Positions 12,343-22,235 of a stretch of DNA of 64,000 nucleotides are shown here, piece by piece. The translations under genes and the position numbers were made by a program. The DNA comes from Pseudevernia furfuracea. Lineage: Eukaryota > Ascomycota > Lecanoromycetes > Lecanorales > Parmeliaceae. The stretch lies in the NCBI GenBank assembly GCA_022315425.1, contig JAIUPT010000031.1:496001-560000 (forward strand), read 5' to 3'. A model generated the notes under the pieces. It saw nothing but the letters and a program-made list of their open reading frames with translations, was not told the DNA's origin and ran no database searches. How positions within the stretch are numbered: position 1 is the first letter of the stretch; each line of letters begins with the position of its first letter.

Positions 12343-12873
12343 ATGGGTCCTATTGTTAAACTCATAGGCTCCGGCACCCGGTCTCGCACCGATTCATCGG
12401 CAACTACATGGATCGAAGAGCCAATATGTGTATAATGCTGAAAATCCCGAGTCAAGGCTCTCGACAGGAGCGGCGGAGTTCAAGTCGAGATATGCGGATC
12501 CGAATCATCCGGCTAGTAGTAGTGGGAGTTTGATCGATACAGTCACTGGGGGTAAAGTTGATCCGAGGGGGTGAGGAATAAGAGCCAAAGCAGGAGAGCG
12601 GGGAGGGGGGAGGGGGGAGGGGGGCCCAGGGTTGGTTAGAGGCTCAGTCGGTTATATTAGGAGGGAAAGGCCTGTTATGAAGATGCTGAGGCAGGTGAGT
12701 CGACTGCAATGGTTGGGAAGTCTTGAGAATGATTCGAATGCTGATTATTTCTCCTGCAGAATGTGATTTATCTAATGATTGTGAATACGCCCTCAGAGGA
12801 AGAGTTGGCTACTGCGAAGCGAGAAATGGACCAGGAGAAGAAGAAAGGGAAGTCGCCTTCTGAACATGCGTAG
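12343..12873 (+). CDS. Small three-exon protein with apparent one-base frameshift
   Basis: I reconstruct a small gene with exons 12343-12570, 12640-12694 and 12760-12873. Introns are GTGAGG...TTAG and GTGAGT...GCAG, in phases 2 and 0. Read this way the sequence runs on through DPNHPASSSGSLIDTVTGGK, then GSVGYIRRERPVMKMLRQ, then NVIYLMIVNTPSEEELATAK, and ends at TAG. The start ATG 12343 gives MGPIVKLIGSG, a beginning like many small fungal proteins (MGxxxxLxGSGxGLA), but one extra C in the CCC run at 12377-12379 puts it one base out of frame with the rest. About 131 residues would result without that base. Function is unknown. The frameshift could be an assembly error, a strain mutation, or early decay. 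Confidence 0.6.
12600..12624 (+). other. G-quadruplex motif inside an intron
   Basis: Four G-tracts of 4, 6, 6 and 6 bases, separated by single A residues (12600-12603, 12605-12610, 12612-12617, 12619-12624), lie within the first intron of the small gene, on the transcribed RNA sense. Confidence 0.85.
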
Positions 12874-13189
12874 GGTTGATTTCAGATGACTCAACGAAAT
12901 TCGAGGTTGAGACACCTATGACGGCCTGAACGACATCTACAACATATGTATCTCATACTTCTGGGTGTCATATATCGCATCTTGACGCTCTAGAATTCTG
13001 AACCCGCAGTCAAACAGAAGTGTGGTGTGTGAGACTGATCGTTTCATTGACATGGGCTACAGGAGTGGAGTCACAAGGTTTTGATTCAGATTCCTCTATC
13101 CAGGCAAGTCACCATCGAAACTTCCCTTCAACGAGCTTTATATCGAAGCCTCCCAGGGACCTTGCCAACATCACTCAGTATTCCAACAA
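12874..13189. other. Convergent spacer
   Basis: Short region between the small gene (+) and the coiled-coil gene (-). No feature is seen. Confidence 0.45.
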
Positions 13190-14974
13190 TCAAGCCCTTC
13201 TATCCTCGCCGGCATCCTTACCACTCCTTCCAATCATGTCCCTCGCCTCCCCAATCAAACTCCTCACCTTGGCCTGCGTTTGATCAACCCTACCCTTTAG
13301 AGCGATCAAAGCTCTGAACTTCACCCCTATTTCTTCTCCCTCCGCTTCCAAGCCAGCATATGAAGTGTCGACCTGCGCTTTCCAATTTTCAACCAGCTGG
13401 ACCTGGGCGATTTTCATTTGCTCTAGGAGCTGCTCGCGGGCGAAGAGGGCGGTCTCGCGATGGTGGAGATTAGTTTCTTTGAAGGCTAGATTGTTCTCTC
13501 TGTGCCACAGTCCTTCTTCCCTGGCTGCAATGGCAGTGTCCCTCCCCAGAAGGACGTGTCCTCTTGCTGGGTGCGTGGTGGTCATCTTCTCAAGACCTGT
13601 AGGGAACATGTCGTTATTCACAGCGGCAGTGAGTCGTGCGCTCGGGCTAACCGACTGTTCATTCTCTCTTGCTTCAGCAGCGGCTGCCTCGGCTCCGTCT
13701 TCCATCGCAGCATTCGCACCAGAGCTCAAGTCTTCAAGCGCTTGCTCCTCTTCCAGCCTCACGACTCTACGCTCGCGGCCCGCAACAAGCTTTTCTCTTG
13801 TCTCGACGGCTCGCAACAGCTCCGCCGCCTCTTTCATCCTCTCACCAGCCACAATTTTGTCTCGTGCAAAAGCCTCTATCTTTGCCACCAGCTCCATTTG
13901 CTTCGCCTCTGCAGCCACCATCTTTTCTTCGGCTGCCCTCAGGGTCTCAGCTGCGGCCTCTCTGTCTTTTCTGGTTGCATCCAGCTCGGCCGTCCGTCTC
14001 ACCAAAAGAGAGGTCAAGCAGTCTGGAAATCGCAATACATCTCGACTTACACCCTCTAGGTTGTTCTGTAGAACAGTATGGTGGCCCTGTGATGACCGAG
14101 ATGGCAGATCCTTGATAAGATTCTTCAGGCCGAGAAGGGCATTCGATATCTTCTTGACTGCTTCGTTCACGGCTTGGATCTCAAGGTGGCCAGTCGTCAT
14201 AGGAAATTCGCTCGATCCGGGATCCGAAATCTCGGTAGTCGTTTGCTCATGGACGTTCTGCTCCTCTCCCTCCCCTTCAGCCGCGTTTAGGTCGGCCTTT
14301 CCCTCTCTCAGAGCATCCGCCGCTTGAGATTGTGTTTGCTCATGGCTCCCTGATTTCGCCCTTGGCTGCAAAAGGAGCGAACACAGACTTTTTCTGAGGA
14401 ACGTTATCTCGCTCCTGAGATCATTGGACTCGGTTCCATCTGGCAAGTTCGTCCGGTTGTACACAAACCCATAATTCCTCGGGCAACCCTCTAACCCTGC
14501 CGCCAAATCCGAGACAATAAGAACCCCGTGCTCGCGTCCGGCTCGCACGCTATGTGTGCGAGGTCTCAATAGCCCAGTGCCTTGCCCTTGGCTGGAATTG
14601 TGCCAGTAGTAGCCGATTGGATTGCCACACTCCGTCACACAACGAATGTAAGACGAACCGGTAGGCTCCTGTGCCTCGACTTCTGCCCTCAACGATATAG
14701 CCTCGGAGTACATGTGCGTGTTCGAAATCTCAGCCATCGCAACGCCAGGATCCACATTGGCGAGCACGCCGGGCTGCTCCCCCGAAACAGAGGCTTCTAT
14801 TTCAGCAGTGGAACCTCCGACATCGCGTCTGATATATTGCGCCTTCTTCGTAGCGCCAAGAGGATTTTTGCCGGAGGAGCCGATGGCCACACCAGCCATG
14901 CTGCAGGTGTCAAGCTCTATATGGATGATTCCAGAAAGGAATGGAAAAGCTACAATTTTTGCAAGCGGCGGCAT
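13190..14974 (-). CDS. Coiled-coil hypothetical protein
   Basis: Single-exon ORF of 594 codons; a second in-frame Met (MAGVAIGSS, 14899) could be the true start. The first 220 residues are mixed and polar with no motif I know. From about residue 270 the protein is dominated by long Ala/Glu/Arg-rich helix with heptad character (AEEKMVAAEAKQMELVAKIE and similar), broken by a polar linker, then a second helical region to the C-terminus. It has no signal peptide, membrane segment or catalytic motif. The opposite strand also shows a long open frame, which is a common by-product of alanine-rich coiled-coil coding and is not a gene. Confidence 0.7.
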   Translation of the reverse strand: MPPLAKIVAFPFLSGIIHIELDTCSMAGVAIGSSGKNPLGATKKAQYIRRDVGGSTAEIEASVSGEQPGVLANVDPGVAMAEISNTHMYSEAISLRAEVEAQEPTGSSYIRCVTECGNPIGYYWHNSSQGQGTGLLRPRTHSVRAGREHGVLIVSDLAAGLEGCPRNYGFVYNRTNLPDGTESNDLRSEITFLRKSLCSLLLQPRAKSGSHEQTQSQAADALREGKADLNAAEGEGEEQNVHEQTTTEISDPGSSEFPMTTGHLEIQAVNEAVKKISNALLGLKNLIKDLPSRSSQGHHTVLQNNLEGVSRDVLRFPDCLTSLLVRRTAELDATRKDREAAAETLRAAEEKMVAAEAKQMELVAKIEAFARDKIVAGERMKEAAELLRAVETREKLVAGRERRVVRLEEEQALEDLSSGANAAMEDGAEAAAAEARENEQSVSPSARLTAAVNNDMFPTGLEKMTTTHPARGHVLLGRDTAIAAREEGLWHRENNLAFKETNLHHRETALFAREQLLEQMKIAQVQLVENWKAQVDTSYAGLEAEGEEIGVKFRALIALKGRVDQTQAKVRSLIGEARDMIGRSGKDAGEDRRA

Positions 14975-15522
14975 GGGAAGCGGTGACGGCTATTGGTGCA
15001 CAGGAGATGTTAAAATTGCAACATCAAAGAAGCCGGAATAAGGTGCACGCGTGTTGATGTACCTTAGGTCCGGTGTAAACATGTGAGTCCGATTAAGCTA
15101 GCGCCAGCGTGACGGGAGGAATAATACTTCATCCTTGCCTCAGACACCGATTCACACCGATTGACATCGTGATCTTTCTTCTCAAATCACATCAATTCAA
15201 TTTTGCGCTTATGTTTGAGCCGTGACAGGTAAACGGGAAACCAGCCACGAGTGATACAGGAGAAGCGAGTGGGAAGGAATCAGCAGCGGTACATGTCGAT
15301 CCGGAAGCAACCGAGGATGAGGACGATGTTGTGTCTATCAAGGAAGTCAAGCGAGCATGGAGAGGCCAATCTCGCACAGGAGGGAAGAGAAAACAATGTT
15401 TGCTGTACCGCGTGGCTTGACCTGTGCATTTGTATCTACATACGCAATCCACCACATCCATGGCTCAAGCCCTTTGAGAATGTGCAGTACATAAGTCTCA
15501 ACCCACCAGAGCAAAGCATTTC
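14975..15522. other. Upstream region of the coiled-coil gene and 3' region of the F-box gene
   Basis: No gene is seen. A short open frame on the + strand near 15251-15727 runs into the F-box gene antisense and is a shadow. Confidence 0.45.
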
Positions 15523-16719
15523 TCACTCGACATCATCTACAAGCTCCCTCCTGCAGATCCCCTCCAAACCACCCTCAACAAGCTCACCCAACTCCCTTCC
15601 ATCCCCACCACGTTCCCCAACCACAAAACAAATCGTCTCAATCAACGTCTCCCCGTTGTTCTCAAACCAGTCCCCCAGGGCTGCCACAAAATGCTCTACC
15701 GTTACTTTCCTGCTGCCAAAACCATAGAAGGCCGTCGACTCTGCATCAGAACCAGCTTGACCCGTCAGGCTCTCAAACAGATGCATCAGCTGCCCGGGAT
15801 CGAGCTTCAGCATATCCTCCACGACATAGTAGTGAGCGATCTCGTCGCCCCACCCTTCCACTGTGGCACCATATTGGTTGTGGTTTCTCCCCATGGTCAA
15901 CCTCGAGACGTGCGGTGTGCTATGGAAAAAAGCTTGGTGAAAGTCAACAAGCGGATCATTGTTCTTGGTCGCCCTCGTTGTCGAGACAAGCGGGAATGGG
16001 TCGTCGGGGAATCGTTGCTTGTGGCGGCGTAGAACAGTGCCATTGCTAGGACAGATATGCGAATGTAAGATGGCGCGAAAGATAGCGTGCAAATCCAACA
16101 TCTCCGCCAACTGCTCTCCAGACCAGGGCCTCAGAAGCTGCGCCCTCGTCCTCACGACTTGCGGCAAAACCCTGCCCGTACGAGTATGCTGCGGTGTATG
16201 GAAGGCCATATCGTACAGCCAGACGCGGTAGCAGGCTCGCCTCAAGTTGTATCTCTCCTCAGTGGATAGCAGACGGCGATTGGCACTTTCCTCGCCCGTC
16301 CATTTCTGGCTTGGATACACAGTCGCCCATTTCTCCGCTACCTGTCCTACTTCGATGAGGCGTTTGAGTAGGGCCATCGACTGCGGTGGGGCAGGGCGTG
16401 GTACATGAGCAAGTTGGCTGCTGTTGTATGTGACAAGGCGAATTGCGTCGTGCGAGGGGCCATATTGGGCTCCGAAGGATTGATAGAGAAGTGGCAGCTT
16501 GTGGTGGGCGAGGATAGAGTGCAGATGCTTGCAGGTTGAAGCGAGGGCGAGGAGTGACGAGATGCTGGAGCAGGATTGGAGGATGTGGAGAAGGAGTTCG
16601 TTGGCTAGGTCTGTGATGTGCATTGTGAAAAGGTAGGCTGTGAAGCGTGCGATTTTTGATTTTGATTTTTTTTTGGGTTTGTCTTGTTGTTTACTACTCT
16701 TCGTTCTTTCTACGCCCAA
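15523..16719 (-). CDS. F-box-like protein
   Basis: Single-exon ORF of 398 codons. The likely start is the internal Met at 16623 (MHITDLANELLLHIL), because the upstream 32 residues are lysine-rich and low complexity. Residues just after this Met form an F-box: DLANELLLHILQSC, then SLLALASTCKHLHSIL. F-box proteins dock a substrate to the SCF ubiquitin ligase through Skp1. The C-terminal 300 residues are aromatic-rich, as in many fungal F-box proteins, but I see no WD40 or LRR repeats, so the target is unknown. Confidence 0.8.
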   Translation of the reverse strand: MGVERTKSSKQQDKPKKKSKSKIARFTAYLFTMHITDLANELLLHILQSCSSISSLLALASTCKHLHSILAHHKLPLLYQSFGAQYGPSHDAIRLVTYNSSQLAHVPRPAPPQSMALLKRLIEVGQVAEKWATVYPSQKWTGEESANRRLLSTEERYNLRRACYRVWLYDMAFHTPQHTRTGRVLPQVVRTRAQLLRPWSGEQLAEMLDLHAIFRAILHSHICPSNGTVLRRHKQRFPDDPFPLVSTTRATKNNDPLVDFHQAFFHSTPHVSRLTMGRNHNQYGATVEGWGDEIAHYYVVEDMLKLDPGQLMHLFESLTGQAGSDAESTAFYGFGSRKVTVEHFVAALGDWFENNGETLIETICFVVGERGGDGRELGELVEGGLEGICRRELVDDVE

Positions 16720-17060
16720 TTAGTAACGGTCCTTTAAGCAGCGAAGCACCGCTTACCTTTCAACCTTTCCTTTTTTCTCCCTTTCTCTTCGGGCCCCGGT
16801 GTCGACGAGGGTTTGTTGCAAGCTGCAATCCCTTCTCGTCGAAAAATCTCTCAAGTATTATTAACCGGCGAACACCCCGTCGTTGGGGCTATGAGTGGAT
16901 AGAGATGCATCTTGAGATGATCTCTGGAGCACACGTATCGACTTTGAGGCCAACCGTCGAATGGCTATGGTTGCTTCGGATATCATGATTACTGTGGAGA
17001 GGGAAAAGGAGAAGCTCGCCCGAGGGGACATACATGTTAGCGCCAACGGCCAAAGGAGCA

Positions 17061-17130
17061 CGCTTAGTCATCCGCCAAGGAGTCCAAATCAAATGCCTGT
17101 TCAACAGGATAAGACGGTGCTTGATATTTA
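17061..17130 (+). repeat. Diverged direct repeat, copy 1
   Basis: Shares a 19-base exact core (CGCTTAGTCATCCGCCAAG) and further matches (ATGCCTGTTC, GTGCTTGATAT) in the same order and spacing with copy 2 at 17836. Confidence 0.75.
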
Positions 17131-17737
17131 CGGGGAGACGGGGTAAAATATCCCGACTATTCTCCCCAGACATTCGTATTGATAGGTATACGATCGAAAC
17201 ACTAGCTAATTAGAGCGGGAAGATTCAAGTATAATAACATTGCCCTCAAGGTTCATCCATACACTAAACATCCCCTTGAGTCCTCAGCGAAATCGTCCAG
17301 TCCACGACGAAATTGCCTCACCATCAGCATGGCATTCCGATACACCATCCCAAACAACGGTCTTCAGCTTCCTCGGGAGTTTCTCGGGCTTAGATCGAAG
17401 TCTCCGCAGTCTCGGGTTCCAGATGAGATCGATCGTCTTTGTTGCGATTGATTTTGAGTATCTACAAAATATCACAGTGTCCTAGTCAAAATTTGAATAC
17501 GGAGTAGTCAAGTCGGTATTGCTCTTCTAGATACTAGGTAAGAAGAAGCAGAAGAGGATGCAAAGAACAAAGAAGCCGAAAGCATCAATCTAAGTCGTGG
17601 GACACAGAAACACAGGAGCAGATTCGAACAGAACCGGCAGCACGGAAGAGAGTGCGGAGAAAAAGAGTGATGTGGGAGCCTTGAAATCTGTCGAGGCGAC
17701 CTGTAAGGTACCTTACATATCTGATAGATTGGCGGTG

Positions 17738-17796
17738 AGCGTTGTCGGGGTTGGTTTAGTAGTTGTACACAGTAGGTTCGATTCCTATTGGCGCTG
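17738..17796 (+). other. tRNA-like acceptor stem and T-arm
   Basis: GGTTCGATTCC (17775-17785) matches a tRNA B box and sits in a T-arm with a 5-bp stem (17772-17776 with 17784-17788) and a 7-base loop. The next seven bases (17789-17795) can pair, with wobbles, to AGCGTTG at 17738-17744. There is no room for a normal anticodon arm (59 nt in total), so this is not a functional tRNA gene by itself. Confidence 0.35.
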
Positions 17797-17835
17797 GTAT
17801 AATGGTGTTGCGATGCTTTCCTTTTTCTGTGAGCG

Positions 17836-17907
17836 CGCTTAGTCATCCGCCAAGAAATCCACATCGATGCCTGTTCCATTGCAGGATTAATAGTGCTTGA
17901 TATCTAC
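17836..17907 (+). repeat. Diverged direct repeat, copy 2
   Basis: Second copy, same orientation, 775 bp downstream. Differences are scattered substitutions and small indels. Confidence 0.75.
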
Positions 17908-18027
17908 CAGAAATTTTATCCTGCTTCTATTTTTTCCAGACGCCGACCATACCATCTCACAGATCCCGAAGGTGTGGTAATCACTCATTGAAATTACAGG
18001 CGGAACAGCAATGATTCGAACTGACAA

Positions 18028-21000
18028 TCACATCATTTTTTCCTCTTCGGTGTCATCATCTCTTCTGACCACTCTTCTTGTGATGAAACCCTGTACTTCA
18101 TCCTGATGCTGCCTAAGCATGTCATTCAAGCCATTGGCCGGACTCCGCACCAGATTTCCGAAGCGCTTCGAGGGTTTCTTAGAACCGTCGATATCCCAAA
18201 CCAGATGGTTGTTTGCCACAAAATTGACAGAATTTGCTCGGTACCATTTGGACAGCGACTGACCATGCTGGAAGAAGCCATGGTCTGAGACGGCTTTCAG
18301 GTGATTTTCGGAGATAAAGTTGACCATACCTGTGACCCGCTTGGTGAAATCATCTTCTGTAAATGGCAAAAGTCGTCAGCTGGTGGCTTGCTTTGAGGAA
18401 CGCGAAGGATTGGAGAGAATATTGACCGCGGTTGATGAGGAGATGTATTATGCTCTCATATGCATATCCGGCGCCGAAGAAGAAGATCTCTGTGGCATCA
18501 TTGCAGCTATGGAATGTCAGCAGACGTCGGCTCCGAACCTATACAAAGCATAGACATACTCGATGTAGTTTTCCCAAAGATATACAGCAAGTTCGTTGCT
18601 AACAGATAGACGTTCTGCCCTGTCTTCTGCCCCGTAGCCTTCGTTTTCCTAAAGCACTAGTCAGGAATAGCCTGGTGATTTTCGAAATTGGCTTAAACAT
18701 ACTTCGGTACCGGTCAGGTGCTTGGGAACGTTCACGTCTATAACTCCGTATCCAAGGTTGGCGGCCCAATCAACATAATGCTTCAAGTCATCAGCCTTTT
18801 GCGAGTCAGCAAAGGATCGCTGCAAAATGAAATTTGTAACATACGAGCCATGTATTATGCAACTCGAGCTTATGGGTGACAGGATGTGGCGTCCCCATTA
18901 ATTCCGGCCTGAGCTGAAATCAGCATCATGAATTCAAACAGTGGATGCGATACTGCCTACGGGTCGTGGAAGATCACTAATATTGGCACTGCGTCCTCAA
19001 AATTGGGCCTGCGCTCTGGTCACTCATGGACTCGTTTGCCCTTTATAAGGGTCTTACGTTGCGATCACCTGATTTTGGAAGGACTTGGAAAGCTTCTCGC
19101 GATACACAATGACGTTAATCATATTGTGATTCTCCTTGAGTTGGCTCGCTTGGTAGTAACGTATCACATCTAGCTTGGATCAAATTCTGTCAGGGTCTGG
19201 GGTTGTAGAAGCTGCATACCGTGCATACGCTCCGCGCTATGCTTATTGCCAATGTCTTGATCGGTCATTAGCTAGGCTCATGGTCACTTGGATATGGGAG
19301 AGACCTTGATGCGCGTCCTTGGGGTAAAGACTTGACCAAAACCGAGACTGGTACATAGCCACCATCTGGACGGTTTCGATGCCTGTTTCCGTCGCTTTTG
19401 TTTCTCGTATCCGGTCTGGCATTTCACCGATGAGAGTTCGTGTTACTGCTAGAGCCGATTTCGAGATTGATGTGAGGTTGTAGCCACCCTGGTAGGCAGT
19501 CAGTAATTGCCGAAAGGCCGTACAAGTAGATACTTAAGGAAAGCGCGAACCTCGAGACACACTACAAGTTTTCCTTGTGCAAGACTCATGAGCATATGTG
19601 TCATTTGAGCATAACACGCCGGTGTGACGAAGCAGCCACCAAGTTGATCGCCCTCGGCAGCGTCAAATCCAGCTGCGACTGTAGCTTGTTAGAGGTTCTT
19701 CGAAATCTCTGCTTACAAGAACTCACTAATAACCAAGTCCGGATCGAATTCGTAGGCAACTGGCATGACAATATGCTGGAAGGCAAGCATATAATCTGCA
19801 TCGCCCATGCCTTTGGTGGGCCAGGGGATGTTGATGTTCCTGCACTGCAGATTAATGGAAGTCATGAGCTGACGACTCCAAGTACAACAAACGTACTTTC
19901 CTAATCCAGCCTCACCACCACAGTGCAAGTGATCACCGTAGTTACCAGAAGGGTAAAAATTGCCATCCTCGTGAACATGGAGAGAGATGTACAACACATT
20001 GGGGTCTTGGTAGAAAGCCTGCTGTATGCCGTTACCTAGCATCTGTCAGCAAAATGCGTGGGGAGGAGAGGACCCCAAGTACCGTGATGGACATCCCTAT
20101 AGAACCGAGTAAGTCAACAAGTGCTATCACAAACTCGGAAGGGAGCATACCAATCAAGTATCAGGATCTTTCGACATGTATCTGGAAAATCTGATTGACA
20201 AACTTTGGCGGCAATGCTGACATTATCGAAAATGCAGAAACCCATCGGTTGGTTACACTCTGCATGATGTCCCGGAGGTCGGATCACCGCAATGGCGTTC
20301 TTGACTTGTCGTGAAGTGACCGCTCGACAAGTCTCGATAGCTCCCCCAGCAGAAAGTAACGCACACCCAAAAGTTGTGACGTTCAAATAGATAGAGTCGA
20401 ACGTCCTTTCCAAGACAACCAGATCATCTGATGCCATTTCTAAAGGCGACATTAGCTGTCAGACCATTGTGTAGGCTCGGTCCTATACGAACTCGCAGTA
20501 TTCACCATAAAGTCCCAATGCTTTTTGTCGTGTACCAAACAGACCTCCGATTCGGAGACATTGCGAGCATTGATCCTAAGAAGCGGGTTCGGTATCAAAT
20601 TCCCTGTATTCAATATAGGATCATTGACCAGACCGGCCCTACATAGCTCCTTGTATATTTTAAAAATCCGCCGCGGATCCTCAGGGTGAAAGTCCCGGCT
20701 CTGCTTTGGTGGATCGAGCTCGCAGTGGTACCGCATGCGGACATCGTAGCAAAGTCCGGTAGGTAACGATGAGACGTACGGCGCCGTAGGCCCGTGCTCC
20801 GCATCATCTAGCTCGTCGATAAAATCGTCAAGTCCCTGCTGCATTGGGTCCTCCGAGGTTTCAATGCTGAGATGGTTTGCTACATTGTTTGCCAGGATGG
20901 AAGACTCTCGAGATGGTTCTTGGAGTCGCCTCGTTGCTGTGTTCAGATATTCCGCATCGCCATATGGAGTTGCATATCGTCGCGGGTCCTGGAGGCCGTT

Positions 21001-21141
21001 GGTCGCTAACATTCCGCCCACGCTTGTGGAGGGAATGGAGCCATGAACAGGTCTTCGCGCTTCTACAGACGTGTGTAGGGTGCCTCGAGGATAGCTCTCT
21101 TGCGCATCCAACATCTGCGAATCATCATCGTAGGGGTCCAT
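18028..21141 (-). CDS. hda1: Class II histone deacetylase Hda1
   Basis: Removes acetyl groups from histone tails in the nucleus. The start is ATG 21139-21141. The first exon encodes an acidic N-terminus, then the deacetylase domain opening TGLCYDVRMRYHCELDP. Later exons carry IRPPGHHAE, LDW-DVHHGNGIQQAFYQDPNVLYISLH, AGFDAAEGDQLGG and the LEGGYN-type motif: the zinc ligands and charge-relay histidines of class II enzymes. The C-terminal part (ending near SDHGFFQHGQSLSKWYRANS) matches the Arb2-like domain of Hda1/Clr3. There are many short introns; two of them (20097-20150 and 20036-20082) flank a 14-nt microexon carrying the DVHH motif. The stop is TGA 18028-18030. In other fungi Hda1 works with chromodomain or HP1 proteins in silencing. 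Confidence 0.92.
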
Positions 21142-22235
21142 ATCCCTGTGGACAAGCGATATCGTTATAATAGAGTTTTCTCCGCGGCAGCATAATACGG
21201 AAGTCGGAATGTGCTGGGCAGTATCAACTTCAGATTAGCCTTGAGGTCATGATATACGAATAAGATATTCAGGATTCTTCTGGTAGAGAAAGAAGCCTGA
21301 AATTAGTGCTGGTCCGTTCCGGAAGCTCGCAATTTACATCGCTGCTGTAGAAATTTTCCATATTTTCTTATGACTAACGAAAGCTTCAAGGTTGAAACAA
21401 GTAGATGCCATTTTCTCCCCAAACACCGTGCTTGTAAATATCAGACACCACTGACCCAGGCAGAAAGAGCACTCATGCTTCACACAATGAAAAGTCTTGA
21501 ACTTACTGAACTAATGTCTTGTTCTACGATATATGTGTGATATCAAAATGGGGGAATAGTAAAAGCAAGTGTTTGCAGTAGTGTCCAGTATGAACCTAAA
21601 GCGGGCAATAGCAAGAATATATTCAACGAGCTCTCTCGCCGCCAAGACATTTTTATTCGTATCTGCCCGGTAATATATACCCTCTAGTAGATTTTTCACT
21701 GACAACTGTACCTTCAACTTTCCTTTCAATCATGCTCTTTGACAAAGATACTTGCGGGCCAACTTATGTAACTTGATGTCTTCAGACGTTTTCAATGCAG
21801 AACATTAACTCCAAACTTTTTCATTGAGGAAATATAATTTACTGTTGCAGACTGCGCGTAATGGTAAAAAACAAAGTATTGTATTCCTTTTACAATGTAT
21901 ATTTTCTCCGCCAAGCTACAGTATCTGCATGAGAGGACAAAATACACCTGTCAAAACCTGTTGATGGTTAAAAGCTGCTTTCAGAAAAGTCTTAAGTGCT
22001 TGACACGCATGCTTGCTTTCAAAGGATTCGTTATAGTTCTGGCAAATAGACTTGTAACACTTAAGAATTTGTTCATGGCTTTGATTTCTGGATTTGCTAT
22101 CTAACTAAGCCTACATATCAACGCATCAAATGATAGGCACCACCGTACTGGCCACATAAAGGTCATCCTCTCGACGCCTACGCATGGTCTCGTAGCTCAT
22201 AGCATACTTCGAATCCCAGCGCGCTTTCTCAATTC
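21142..22235. other. AT-rich 1.1-kb intergenic region
   Basis: This is the upstream region of hda1 and the downstream region of GAPDH, both on the minus strand. Open frames here are short and AT-biased. No gene is seen. Confidence 0.5.

Larger units (their letters stand above)
16720..18027. other. 1.3-kb intergenic region with diverged direct repeats
   Basis: No convincing coding region. It contains two diverged copies of a sequence of about 70 bp and a tRNA-like acceptor/T-arm motif (listed separately). These suggest relic repetitive DNA. Confidence 0.5.

Noticed and set aside
13365..14327. 320-codon + strand ORF over the coiled-coil gene
   Set aside because: Ser/Ala-rich antisense frame; an expected shadow of an Ala/Glu/Arg-rich coiled coil on the other strand.
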